Of a DNA stretch of 64,000 bases, positions 31,501-43,124 are shown piece after piece (position 1 is the first letter of the stretch; each line of letters opens with the position of its first letter). A model generated the notes under the pieces. The model had not been told where the DNA came from. It ran no database searches and saw only the letters and a list, made by a program, of their open reading frames with translations. A program made the position numbers and the translations under genes. Source of the DNA: Bugula neritina. Its lineage: Eukaryota; Bryozoa; Gymnolaemata; Cheilostomatida; Bugulidae. The DNA lies in contig OZ037768.1 of NCBI GenBank assembly GCA_964035545.1, forward strand, positions 15,779,375-15,843,374. The letters are read 5' to 3'.

Positions 31501-34500
31501 TTGTTGTGCCTAAAAAATCCACATGGCAGGATGGTTTAATAACATACTTTAAACATAAGAATGCTTAATTAGGGTTAACTGTAATTCGATAACAGATATA
31601 GTGGTTTGCTTCATTTACAATCTTACTAAAATGTCAAATAAAAAAGATTTGATTTAAGTTGGGCAGGTTTGTAATACTTAACACTTTCTTAAATGCTTTT
31701 TATGTTCTGTTTTAGCGACCACTAGAATCCAATCCCAAAGATCATCTAAGGATGAAGTGTTTGGAGTTTCTGAACACTCCAACCAAGGACCACTTGGACT
31801 TGTGGGGTGATGCGCTTGTTGCTGACCTACGCCAGATCACCAATGTTGCTGTAAGCATTGTAACTAAAAAGACTCAAGACTTCGTTAGTTGCGATTAAAA
31901 TATTATCAAACCACTGCTTATCAATTCATATACTTTTTGTAGGTAAGGAGACGCTTGATGCATCGCCTGTCTGGGGAAGTTGTGGATGCTATCTGCCAGC
32001 AGTCGGAAACAACTAGGAGGCCATACGTGCCCAGTTTGCTGCCAGCTAGTGCTTCTGCTGAAGACGGTGCCGTAGCCGAATCACCACATGAGAGTACTTC
32101 TTCAATTTTATCGCAACTAAATGCACACATGACTTATGAATATATGTAAATTTTTGTATGTTGTGTAAATAAATATATGCATAGTTTTAAACAAAACTGA
32201 AACAAAAATATCAATATTTCTTGTAAAATATAATGCAAAATATGTAATATTTTAATCAAAAGTACATGCATTGCTAACTAGCAAAAGAGTCAATCATCCC
32301 GTTAAATGCTGTTGCAAACCCTGGCCAATAGCCACCATCCTATCCTGCCAGTCAACACGCCCAACCCCATTGAACCATCTGCAAAGAGTCTCCTGGATGT
32401 CTTTTGGCTCTCTACCTGCATGATTACCGGCCAGGCGACGTTGCAGTGGATGCAACTCTGTTTGAACTTCTTGTCGCCAGGTAGCATTCTCAACATACGC
32501 ATCGGCATCGACTGTGAATGTCATGGCATTGTTGTCTAGCAGATAGTTCTGCAATGCACAGCATGCCATTATGATGTTGTCTACCTTGTCAGGCTGCAGA
32601 TTAATTGGCCGCTGGAATATCCGCCACATTGCCACGAGTCTACCAAATGAGTTTTCTGTGATTAAAATAAAATATCGAAATTGGTAAACAAATCATTTCT
32701 TTAGTTTAACTTCACTGAATGTATTCCATAATTGTAATTAAAAAAAGTATTTACATACCAACAATTCTCCTGGCTCGACTGAGCCTGTAGTTGAACACCA
32801 GTTTATCGTTGCTGAGTGGGCCACGAGACCTTGGATATGGCTTCATCATGTACTTTTTTAGCGGAAATGCCTCGTCTGATACGAAGTGGTAGGGTACGAG
32901 GCTATCAGTGTATGGCAAGCATGCATCATCTGGGAGGTGTACTTGGTCACTCTCAAGTAACTCCTTCAGAGGCGACTCTCTCCATATGCCTGCGTCTGAA
33001 CTTCTGCCATTGGCCCCAACGTTTATGTAGATGAACCTACAAAGTATCAGATGCTGTCATTTTGTGGAAAGAGCATGTCTGCACTCAAATAAATTTGGGG
33101 TTGAAAATTAATTTTTGCATTCAAGAGAGTAAGGATGCATTAATTACCTTTGATTTGCGTCTGCTATGGCCATCAACACTATGCTTTCATAGCCTTTATA
33201 GTTGTGGAATGCTGAACCAGCAGACTTGGGCTTCATTATCCGCTAAAATAAGCCACAAACACCACAAAATTGAAATACTCTGCGCCTTGAAAATTGCCTA
33301 CAAATAACAATTTCATTTTGTAATACATACAATATGCTTGCCGTCTAGAGATCCGATGCAGTTAGGATAGTTCCATCTAGCAAGGTAGTCCTTTGCTACT
33401 GCTCGCCATTCATCTGCGCTCTGTGGAAACCTTAGATGGGTTGGCTGAAGCACTTTATAAATTGCAGCACACATCTCATGTATAATGTTGGATATTGTTT
33501 TTACACCTTCAATATGAAATGAAGAGCATACAAAAACAAAATAGTATTATGCAAACAACCAAGTAATATTACATTACATACTATTACAAAATATATATAT
33601 ACCTACCTAGACGAAATTGGTAATGAAGATCGCTCATTGTTGCCCCAGTTGCTAGGAAGCGTAGAGTGCAGGAAAGGCGAGTCCGAGGATCAATGGCAGG
33701 CCGCATCTGAGTGTCTTGTTTTTTTGTTAGTGGAGTGACCATTTCCAGCAGCTTGTCGAAGAGTGGCTCTGGCATACGAAAGTAGTGAGTGAAAGTCCCT
33801 ACCCTTCGCGAACTATCATCACGTAGCAGCTTAGGGACTGTTGTATTCATTGCACCTATAATTTAAAATACAAACAAGAAGTAATTAATAAATATACATT
33901 CCCATCAATATGATATTTAGGTGAGTTCAATTAATTTAGTATAGACTGCAATTAAACATTAATAGTTATAAATTAGAATCACCAAATAACTAAATAATTA
34001 AATAATTAAATGTCATGAAACACTCACCTATTTGTAGGATGTAGGTTAATGAAGAGAAGTAAGAATATTTTTTTGTTTAATTTAATAAGTCAATTGATTT
34101 TTAGTTTGAAACTCATACATTAAATTAATCTCTCAAACTTGAATTGCAATATTTCTTTGTGAGATTTGGCAAATAACTATACATTTTATGTACCTATAAA
34201 ATCATTAACAAATTTTCAATATTCGACTATTATTGAAATAGAGGTTTAAGAAATTGAATTAATTTTCGTTTAAATTTTAAATCTGCCTTTTAAGAGCAAA
34301 CTTTAAAGTCTTAGTCTAATATTGAACGCATGTTATTAATTTTTGTTGTTTTTTCAGATTATTTAGAGGATTTTACACAAAATAAGATTAAGTGTAATTA
34401 CAATATTTCAGTTTCACAACTTGAACTAAAAAATACTCATACTGATACAAAATTAGACAGCCTAATACAGTAATACTAATAGTAATAATAATTTACTAAT

Positions 34501-34740
34501 TATTTTATGTTATTCATATTGTTTGACATTAGGGATTTGTACTAAATCATTTATGAAATACAAGTAACTACATAAATTGAATGTATGTTAACGTACTACT
34601 ACTACTACTACTGCTACTGCTGCTGCTGCTACTACTAGTACTACTACTACTACTGCTACTACTACTACTACTACTGCTACTACTACTACTAGTACTACTA
34701 CTAGTACTAGTACTACACACTAGTACTAGTAGTAGTACTG

Positions 34741-34839
<99 letters not shown>

Positions 34840-37621
34840 CTAGTAGTAGTGAGCGTTTAGTAGCTGGATACAACTCGCCTTCCTGGTCTCTACTTTGGCA
34901 CTGTGGCGCAACCCACCACCTCCTGGCTCGTTTCTCATTGATTGATTCGTCTTCCTCATCGTCATAAAATAACATATAAGCTGCAGCTGCTAAAATTTGT
35001 TGATCTTTTCTAGCCATTTCACGTGTGAAAAGAATGTATATTATAATAATGCCGATGTATGTTTACTCAGTTTACTATGCTAATGCACGTGAAACTAATC
35101 TTGAATTTTGCGCATGAACCTAAAAGAAAGTTGTATAGACTGAGAGCCATCCGCCAATAAAACGCAAGCAGAAAATTAACCCGGGAAATAAAAATTGCCT
35201 AGAAAATCAGTCGATTTTTCAATCAGCAATAGCGAAATCGAGAAGTACAAAATCGGCTGAAAAAATCAGCGTGTGTACATGTAGCTTAACAGATGACATC
35301 AACTAACCTGTGTGAATAAGACAAGGTGGTGGTCAACAAGCTATAAAAGTCACCTGAATTATAATAAAACAATGAAATACTGTAAACTGTTATTTCACTG
35401 ATCAGCACACCTTTTAAATTACCATTTGTCAAAATGATGGCAGCCTTGAGTATAGAAATTTCATATGATCACCTCCACTTAGCTCTGGTTATTAATAAGA
35501 CTACACATAAAATACATGCTAAATAATAAATGTGTCCATATCACTGGGTTCAGCAATAGCAAGACAAAACATTTATAACTACGATACATTGGTAGCTAGT
35601 CTTGCTAGCTTTTGTATGGAAAGTTGTCTCCTCTTTCTATAATACGTACAATGTTTGTTTCTAGCAATAATTTGCATCTGCATACACTAAAGAAAATAGA
35701 AAATGTACAAAAAGTTATGTTTTTAAAAATGTAATTTTACAAAGAATTTACACTGCAGATTTGCAAAAAACAGTTCCATTTTAATGTAATGTAGCTAACC
35801 ACAGCATTCTTGAGGTTTAAATTCATACATCTCCAAAATACTGGACACAATTTATTTATTAGGAGAATTTTGAGCAAATTCATAGTATTAATTTTGTTAA
35901 CTAAATTCACCTACTGCAATCTTTCTAAACGTTCCTAACAATGTGAACATGTAGTTTATATTATATTTAAAGTGATTCCTGATGTAGATGAACAGCCTCA
36001 AGCTGGCTTTCTATGGAGAATGTCAACCAATGCAATAGGGGGCGTGTATAATGCAGCCTCGGGAGCAGCTGGTATCGGTTACAACAGCACTAAATGGGTT
36101 CTTGGTAAGTTTGGTCACTTGATACTATAGCCAACTAGAGCATTACTTCTTAGCCAACATTTTAACACAGATGAAACATTCATTTTCTGTTGGACTTGCA
36201 GTGGGGAAGGAAGGGGTTAAAATTAAGAGGCTTTCAGCTATTTCTTATCAAAATAATAGTATCCTTTCTGCTCAAGGTATTTGAGCAATGAAAAGGGATG
36301 CTTTTTCAAATGACAACAGACTGATAAAAATATGATGGTGATTAACCCAATACAAATTGGGCAAGTCTTGGAAGGGCATTGAGTATAATCTTGTGAAGGA
36401 CTATTGTGCAGCTGTTGGCATATGACAGCTTTTTCTTTTGGTAAAAAAAGGTAAAATTACTTATAGGAAATAAATGAACAGAAGAATGGAAAGATAAAAC
36501 AATGTAAGCAATGATTACAAGATGTTTAAACTGATTTGAAAGCTCATAGGTTTTCTACTGAGCCTTCGGTTTGTCAGATCTAAAATTATAGTTGCTACTG
36601 AAAGGGAATATTCTGGTGACGAGAGCCACATTGTGAACTTAGGTTTGAGTGAGTGAGGGAGAGAGGGGCCACAGCATCAGTAATTTTCAAATACTTTATT
36701 CCAAATTCTTATACATCATTACACAGTTAAGTCTTTATATAGTTATTGAAGGGAGCAGGTTTTGTAGCATGTATATAAATGAGACATTTAAAAAGGGGGT
36801 CTTTCATTTCTAATTCATATATGTGTAAAAAAATTTATTTGTTATGCCTTTGAGGGCCACATGAATGTAGCGGGCCCGCATCTGGCCCTGGGGCCTTCTT
36901 TTAGGCAGCCCTGTTTTAACACACTATAGTCATACAAACATTATTTGCTTTCCTATCACACATCATGTTTAATAACGATCATAAAAGTCAGTGAACACCC
37001 AGCAGTCTTACTTAGACAGTGTTTACATCAGATCTCGTAAAATGAGTTACTATTGTCAACTTTAAATATAAGACACCATCTGAAACTAGCCATCTGCCAG
37101 CAGATATGATGTCACTAACTGAAGAACACTTCTGAGGATGTGTAGTGCTTCACTGGTTGCAATGCAGGCTGTCCATGTAACAGCTGTTGTTGATTAGAAG
37201 CACTTGATCATTGTTAGTAGCTCTTACTACATTATTGCTGCTTGCAGTTATTAGGCTTATTACTCTCTAGTACTGTCATCAGTATAATGTGTTGAGCAAA
37301 GTTTTAAGTCACAATTGCATCTTGCATTATTTACATGCCTAATTGCATAAGCTATGATATATACATGTATAAATTGACCACTTCCAAAGAACAACAACTG
37401 TTTTCTCTGTCTAAATTATTTTCATGTAAATGTGTATGAGAGGTATTAATAGTAGTTCCATATTATTTCTAGGGAAAGGCGTTGAGATTGGTTCCAATGT
37501 TGCAGTCAAATCCAAAGATTTATCTGGAAACGTTCTTAGTAAAACAGCTGAAGTCGGATCAAACATTGTTGGAGTTATCCCACTTCCAAACAAGCTCAAA
37601 GGGAAAGATAAAAAGGAATGA
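28507..37621 (+). CDS. TMEM263: TMEM263-like small membrane protein (107 aa, 3 coding exons)
   Basis: Coding exons are 28507-28549 (within an exon starting at 28453), 35973-36104 and 37473-37621. Both junctions are GT-AG in phase 1 and the frame ends with TGA. The product has a polar N-terminus, then a glycine/alanine-rich region with two short amphipathic or membrane-associated stretches (TNAIGGVYNAASGAAGIG and VGSNIVGVIPLP), and a lysine-rich end (KLKGKDKKE). Order and composition follow vertebrate TMEM263 (about 116 aa), which also ends in a lysine-rich tail. The function of that family is poorly known; a role in growth has been reported in vertebrates. The start at 28507 is chosen because an upstream in-frame stop lies in the 5' exon. 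A Harbinger transposon occupies most of the first coding intron. Confidence 0.8.
30389..30626 (+). repeat. 59-bp tandem repeat, four copies, in the Harbinger 5' region
   Basis: Units start ttagctccaagacggccg at 30389, 30448, 30507 and 30570. The first two spacings are exactly 59; the last is 63. Each unit contains the palindrome ACGGCCGT. The array ends about 40 bases before the ATG of the MADF gene, so it is likely the promoter or a protein-binding array for it. Confidence 0.85.
30665..32149 (+). CDS. MADF/BESS-like DNA-binding accessory protein of Harbinger (305 aa, 5 exons)
   Basis: Second protein of the transposon, expected to bind element ends and bring the transposase to DNA and the nucleus. 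Exons are 30665-30859, 30956-31096, 31196-31435, 31716-31850 and 31943-32149, each a whole number of codons with GT-AG borders. Residues 1-65 form a MADF/Myb-SANT-like domain (YVDNLEKFPALWD, KRAWADLAAL). The middle is serine-rich with five proline-rich repeats of the type PVTSPPPVTSPPP. Exon 4 has a BESS-like segment (DLWGDALVADLRQI). An AATAAA lies at 32168-32173, 19 bases after the stop. The start is the first ATG after the tandem repeat. Confidence 0.85.
32294..35017 (-). CDS. PIF/Harbinger DDE transposase (HARBI1-like, 6 exons)
   Basis: Exons, minus strand: 35017 to an undetermined donor, then 33855-33607, 33506-33331, 33242-33148, 33036-32759 and 32655-32294; junctions 2-6 agree in phase. 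Exon 1 has the family's N-terminal RRWWV segment. Exon 2 holds FRMPEPLFDKLL. The catalytic core has a first Asp in GSLDGKH (exon 3), a second region INVGANGRSSD (exon 5) and a Glu in RRIVENSFG (exons 5/6). Relatives as I recall them read DVGANG, so this copy has N at that place; whether that residue is the second catalytic Asp I cannot decide. KPYPRSRG and FQRPINLQPDKVD also fit. Exon 1 runs without a stop into a triplet repeat, so its 3' border is unclear. Confidence 0.85.
34595..34850. repeat. Trinucleotide microsatellite (ACT/AGT)n
   Basis: About 256 bases of almost pure TAC/ACT triplets turning into TAG/AGT triplets. On the minus strand it is in frame with transposase exon 1 and would encode a leucine run then a serine run. 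It is either coding or the start of the first intron. Confidence 0.9.
35287..35972 (+). other. Intron of the TMEM263-like gene, right of the transposon
   Basis: AT-rich intron sequence after the TAA duplication. The next exon starts at 35973. No other feature is seen. Confidence 0.5.
36105..37472 (+). other. Last intron of the TMEM263-like gene, with a possible hAT end
   Basis: Holds no exon. At 36840-36913 the sequence gagggccacatgaatg through gcggg to ttaggcagccctg resembles a hAT transposon terminus (CAGGGCTGCC on the minus strand, followed by the GGGCC-rich subterminal part seen in many hAT families). The matching left end was not found. Confidence 0.35.
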
Positions 37622-37652
37622 CCTACATCAGACTTTCACTCTAATATGCTTC

Positions 37653-37658
37653 AATAAA
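37653..37658 (+). terminator. Polyadenylation signal of the TMEM263-like gene
   Basis: AATAAA 32 bases after the stop codon, within the sequence cttcaataaaatac. Confidence 0.7.
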
Positions 37659-37659
37659 A

Positions 37660-38734
37660 TACACAACTGCGTATTATAACATAGTGTATTATCATGCAGA
37701 AAAACTGTCCAGCTGATATCGAAATACATTAGTCTAAGCCACGGTAACATACTTGTTCTAAACCTGTGTAATTGGATGCTTTACAGCAAAACTGTCAATT
37801 GCATTAATGTTTTATTTTATTATATTTCTACAGAAGTTAGGTGCTACATTTTATAATAAGTATTGCAATTAAATTGTTTATTTTAGCCAGATATGTAAAT
37901 TTTTATGATGATAAAATATATAGTGAAAAGAGTTTTTTCTGCTTAGATAACATTTTACTTGCATGAAAGATGACAGAAAATTGGTAAAACCGACTCCTAG
38001 TTTCACCATTTCTACTGGGGAGTGTAGCAGATTGATTGTTTCCAGCGTAAGGAGCTGTTTGAGTTTCTTTTAACTTCCAAGGTTTCTCGCATTGGATTAC
38101 AGGCTGCTATGTCTTATCTTGCTGTGTTTACTATCTCAGCACTAATTGACCATGTCCTCGCCTTTCATTTAGTTTCAAATCATATGCTCTCCTGGTGTCA
38201 CCACTTTGTTTTCTCTGACATTAATAATGCCAAGCTATTCTAGTATATTCTATCAGATCATTCACAACCATCGCATTATTTTTCCATGAGATCTTGCCCA
38301 AAATAGTAGTTGGCATTAAATATACTGATTAATTAAAAAGCCTGTGACAAGGCTGTTCTCATTAACTTGCAAATGAGTTAGACCTGGAATCTCTTCTCTG
38401 GTAAGTATTTTCAGTCATAGTGATTGAGTTAGAACAGCTGAAGAAACTTAAAGCACATTGTTCAAGTAAGCAAATTACAAGCACATAGTTTGTGTAGCAC
38501 CTTCACTTCAATAGATTTTATGGTTTGTATAAAATTAATTAAGCTGGCTAAAATTAATTTGTCTTATTTCATAATCTTACAAAATTTGATATTTTTGTTT
38601 TAGTGAATGTCATATCTATATTTTATAAAAAAAAACATGTTATGTAACCATACAAAATAGTTTGGTGTAAAACTCAATACATTTTCACATTATACAATAT
38701 CATACTGCTCAGAGAGCCAACTGCAGAGCCAGTG

Positions 38735-38777
<43 letters not shown>

Positions 38778-38801
38778 TTATCAACACTTTGACTTTGATG
38801 G
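37660..38801. other. Intergenic between convergent genes, with (TA)n microsatellite
   Basis: AT-rich; no coding potential recognised. A pure TA dinucleotide run lies at about 38736-38774, just past the 3' end of the minus-strand Ly6-like gene. Confidence 0.5.
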
Positions 38802-40706
38802 TTAGGTTATTGTATTTGTTATTAATATCTGAATTCCACATAGTAAAAAAAGAGAAAAAAGGGATGGAAACTTCAGCGTAGATGTGCTGTTACAACCATC
38901 GGAGTGACAGCAGTATATATTAGCACCTGATACTCTGGTCACAGACTCAACACAGTATCTCGAGCAGCTCCTCTCTATGTACTTTATTGCAGAAAATTCA
39001 TGAGGCTTTATTTCCATTAGCTAAAAAGTTAACATTTAAGATAATTATTTTACTAATATTATAATAATTATATCTCATTGTACATCAGTGAATTTTAACA
39101 ATTTTCTTACAAACAATATTATAATTACATCACAATGTTTCACAAAAAGAACATATTATCCACAGCACACATCAAATATTATCTACAGCACAGTTACTGA
39201 ATAATTTAGGCAAGTTTGAACAAAACAACTGGTACAATAAGGCAAACCTGTCATGTAGGTGTAGATAAAGTGTACATATAAAAACTGAATTACATATTGT
39301 ATTACATTTCACCATAATTTATCCTTTTATATTTCATTATAAGATTATTTTAGGTTATTTTATGCCATATTATAGCATTTTACTTCTTTTAAATTTATTG
39401 TTTAAATAATGCAAACCAAAAGCAAGCTTTCTCATTTAAATACAACTAGAAGCTAATAATGTCTTACAGTGCAGTACTGGTAAGGGGCAGGGCAAGTCAG
39501 TGGCTGCAGGTGGCTGACTTGTTTTTCACATTTTTCATTGTCGCTTAGTGAGGTGCTTGAACATTGATAGCAATGTGTGTTGGCAGAGACTAACAATGAG
39601 ATGGAGGGAGACATTACATGTGCATATACTAATATGTGCATACTATGTATATAACACACAACACACACACAACACACACACAACACACACAACACACACA
39701 CAACACACACAATACACACACAACACACACAAAACACACACACACACACAACACAGTGTACATATATGACGGTGTCCAACAACTACAACAACACAAAATT
39801 ATATGCACAAAACCTGCAAGGCATCTAACTGTGTGGTTAGCTGCTGGTCACTGTATAATAAACTGTAACAAATTATTTATTTACCAAAATTGATTTATTA
39901 ATGTAAATAAGCTTTACTTGGTGATAGTGAACAGTGAATTCACTATATTAATAGTCAACATTATGGTATGGTGTTGAGATGTATTTAATTAAACATACCC
40001 ATATCATATATGCAGAACAAAACTTATAAAAGGAAAAATCATAGCATAAGTGGTAAGTGAAAATGCTTTTCAATATTACCACTTGAAGTCCCTTTAACCT
40101 CGCGTTTTAACATGGTTGATTTATTTCATTTACAAGAATATAAAAAACTGCAAAACATAATCTAATGTTATAAGTAAGAGTGGGTTATCTTATTGGCTAC
40201 TTTAAGACTAAACCAAAATAATCATAATGGTTGCCTCTGCATGAAATACGTTGTGGGAAAAAGACATATGCAGGGAATGCAAATGCTGCCTGGATTAAGT
40301 TTCCTTTCAAAGATTTTGTCTCAATAAAAAAGAGTTTAAGAAACTACATAGAAATAGTTCTCTGGCAAGATTGAAATGGAGGTGAAACTTGATTTTGCAT
40401 GTTCCTGAACCTCCTTTTATGTCAATGTTTTGCTTGAGTTTTAAGTTATCTTTTAACTTAAAATGTAGACTAACTATTCTGATGTTGAAAAACACAAATA
40501 AGTGTTGAAATAAATTCTTTTCTAAAATGGTTAAAGTTGCACAATCATCAATGCAATTACCTACAGACCAGTTGTGGCATGCTATGCATAACTCCTCTCC
40601 AATATAAGTTGATTCAGTTATATAAACATTCAATGGCTTTACCTGTTTGAGCTGTGAAAATAATGAGCACAAAGTTTACTGTTACAGAAGTTAGGAGATC
40701 CAACAT
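38802..40706 (-). CDS. Ly6/uPAR-domain protein, probably GPI-anchored (134 aa, 3 exons)
   Basis: Exons 40706-40643, 39589-39468 and 39020-38802, joined in phases 1 and 0. Exon 1 is a signal peptide (MLDLLTSVTVNFVLIIFTAQ). The mature part is one three-finger LU domain with ten cysteines in the canonical order: CYQC, then single Cys in EKC, LTC and QYC, then SCSRYC, YCC and DGCN. After the closing CN pair comes a hydrophobic C-terminus (FPSLFSLFLLCGIQILI), typical of GPI attachment, so the protein should sit on the outer cell surface. Partner unknown. It shares exon structure with the gene to its right, so they are tandem duplicates. The first intron contains a CA-rich repeat. Confidence 0.85.
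39651..39755. repeat. CA-rich microsatellite (AACACACACAC)n
   Basis: Runs of ACACAC interrupted at intervals of about 10-12 bases by an extra A, in the first intron of the left Ly6-like gene. Open frames reading through it (histidine/threonine or cysteine/valine repeats) are artefacts of the repeat. Confidence 0.9.
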
Positions 40707-41014
40707 TTTAGTAATCAAATCTTTAATTTTAAAACTTAACAATACAACAGAGAAAAATCAATTGTAAAAAATGAATGCTTGAAATACTTTAATTGTCAGA
40801 TTTGATTGTTGTTAATGCAAGGTTGTATATTATTATTATAATATTATATATAACTTTTCAATGATGAACAACCAAACCCAATAATTAACACATGATAGTT
40901 ACTTGCTCAGCACAACAAATAGGTTAAAAATTAACATTGCAGTTTGTTGAGGTTTGCTTTGCAATAATTATAGTAATAAGACAATCATTCTCAAAAATAT
41001 GACAGCGGAAACTT

Positions 41015-42570
41015 TTAATCAGAGTTACAATAGTCTTGTTGACAGCAGTACACACTTGCACCTCCTAGAATGCTATGAAAAGTCACACAGTGTTTCGAGC
41101 AAGATCGAGAGATATAGGTCACTGAAGTTGGTTTCAATAGATCATCTATGATCTTTGTAGTCTACAATACAACACTACATAAATGCTTGACCTTGTATAG
41201 TATACTTATAGACGCTGTAACATTTTTGATTCTTGCACTTAATTTTTAAATTGCTACTGTAAATACAACAGTTAAAAGTTCCTCTTTACAACAAATAATT
41301 TTTTAGTTTAATTAAAATTTATAGTTAAGACCTCCATTTTGGTTTTTACAAGCATAGTTAAAATGATCCCATAAACACTCTGTAGTCAAAATCTGGAGTA
41401 AATGTAATGGGTACCCTAAAAATGTTAACAATAATTTTAGTATCTAAGATGTCATGAATTAGCTCTCAAGTTGTTCTGTCTGATAAAGTAGAACATTAAA
41501 GAAAAACAGTGAAGCACTCTTTTGCGCAAGTAAAACTTTTGTATTCGTCCTCTCATTTCAGGGGTCTATATCAATTCTTTTAATGACAAAAGAAACTACA
41601 GAATGCATCAACTATGGAATTCTACTTACTTTCAACTTAATTATTATAGTTAACTAGCATGTTAGTTGGTGATGTCATATAATTTATAAACTGAAGGAAA
41701 TAGGAAATTGGAATAAAGAAGGGTGAGAGCAGAGTCACTACCTTGCAAAAGTCATAGCCGTATGGGCAATCTACAGGTATTACATCATCAGGAATTGCCT
41801 CCCCCGGTTTACATAAGTTGTCATTATCAGTAGATGAGCACTCATAGCACTTTCTTGCTGTAAAATTGATATGTTTTTGAAATATTAGTTTTGTATAAAA
41901 CTATCAAATTGTATGCAACAAAATATTAGGAGTAAGTGACTATAATAAACTCTAATTAATTATATTGAATATATTTTGTTTAGTTATATAATGTACCAAT
42001 GTAATATTATCAAAATTTGCCATTATTGTGTCAGCTAGTATGTATAACTTGGAGGAGTGAGTAGCTAGTTGATAATCATTTTTACAGGCTGCACTTTTTC
42101 TTGAGTTCATCTCCTACTTATATTTCTGCCAGAACCCCAACTTGTAACAACTTGCAAGTTAGCATACGTGGCTACTAGTTGGGTGCGGCTCTACAGGCTA
42201 GCACTTTTAATGACACCAGATTGAGATAGTTTGACATGGAATAGTGGTTTTGGCATACAACCATTCCAAAATTATATTTTCTATAATTTAAATTAAATTC
42301 TAGATTTTCAACCTACATTTTAAAATTAATGACCTGGGTAGATACTGTTAGTGTTGGTATTTAAATTAACCTGCTCACTAGCAAATTCAAGTTTCCTGTA
42401 TTATCTTCCTTCCTTAACACATAATTCCTGCAGTTTATATATGAGCTAATTTATTGCAGTCACTAATAAAATAATTATTACTGATGTTGACTGACTTACT
42501 TACTAGTTGAAGAGCTTTGATGAACAAAACATATAGCAATGATTAGTTTCTGTACTGCTGCCCATGCCAT
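41015..42570 (-). CDS. Ly6/uPAR-domain protein, secreted type (109 aa, 3 exons)
   Basis: Exons 42570-42504, 41857-41742 and 41161-41015, with the same intron phases (1, 0) as the neighbouring Ly6-like gene. Exon 1 encodes a signal peptide (MAWAAVQKLIIAICFVHQ). Exons 2 and 3 give a complete ten-cysteine LU domain: CYEC, LC, DC, FC, SCSKHC, YCC and DYCN. The reading frame stops two residues after the closing CN, so there is no hydrophobic GPI signal and the product should be secreted. The exon 3 acceptor could also be nine bases further on (41152), which would remove three residues. Ligand or receptor is unknown. Confidence 0.83.
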
Positions 42571-43124
42571 AATCAACAGCAATAATTCTTGAAACCCAAC
42601 AAAAGCTCTGAGCTCAACAATCCCAACATCGTGTAAAGACTATACAGAGTTATCCCAATGAGTGGACATCACATTCCTGATTATATAACTTCTTTGACTG
42701 TTTTGTATTAGTTTGTATCAGTGCTTTGTTGAACTTTAGACCAATTTGAGTTAGTATGCCAACTTAAAAACTTAATGGAAGTATTGGGCACGAAAATGTG
42801 GAGGCATTTTCGACATAAAAAAGACTGTTTATCAATTTTTAGTACAGGGTAAGACTAACAAATTTCGAACAGTCACATCAGGTGCAGATAATTACTGAAA
42901 AATCTGTGAATTTCAAAGCAAAATAAATTCATAGATTGGGCAATATTAGCTACAAGCACAACTTTATTATACAGCAAAATATTTTACAAAAGATTGCAAT
43001 AGCAAATGACAGATTGGTATAAGAAAGAAATCTAGATCAGTTTGGGATGAGTGGACTAAGATGTTAACCATATACACACAGTACTATCTTGAAACATAAT
43101 ATGTTACTTCCAGTGTTAACTTTC
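42571..43124. other. Intergenic between the Ly6-like pair and the PCGF gene
   Basis: AT-rich. A minus-strand AATAAA (TTTATT at 42963-42968) could serve the PCGF gene, 157 bases past its stop. The promoter of the secreted Ly6-like gene should also be here, but no motif stands out. Confidence 0.45.

Larger units (their letters stand above)
29844..35286. mobile_element. Complete PIF/Harbinger DNA transposon (5.4 kb) in a TMEM263 intron
   Basis: Terminal inverted repeats AGCTACATGTACACAGG (left) and AGCTACATGTACACACG (right, minus strand), flanked by the 3-bp duplication TAA at 29841-29843 and 35287-35289, as expected for PIF/Harbinger. Inside are two genes in tail-to-tail arrangement: a MADF-BESS-like DNA-binding protein (+) and a DDE transposase (-), the usual two-gene setup of this superfamily. 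Both reading frames look intact apart from uncertainty in transposase exon 1. Both ends carry clusters of (A/G)CGATTTT / AAAATCGGCTGA motifs. Confidence 0.93.

Noticed and set aside
34581..34967. Plus-strand ORF of leucine and serine runs
   Set aside because: It is only the complement of the triplet repeat plus the antisense of transposase exon 1.
39453..39893. ORFs rich in His-Thr or Cys-Val on both strands
   Set aside because: They read through the CA microsatellite; only the 39589-39468 part on the minus strand is a real exon.
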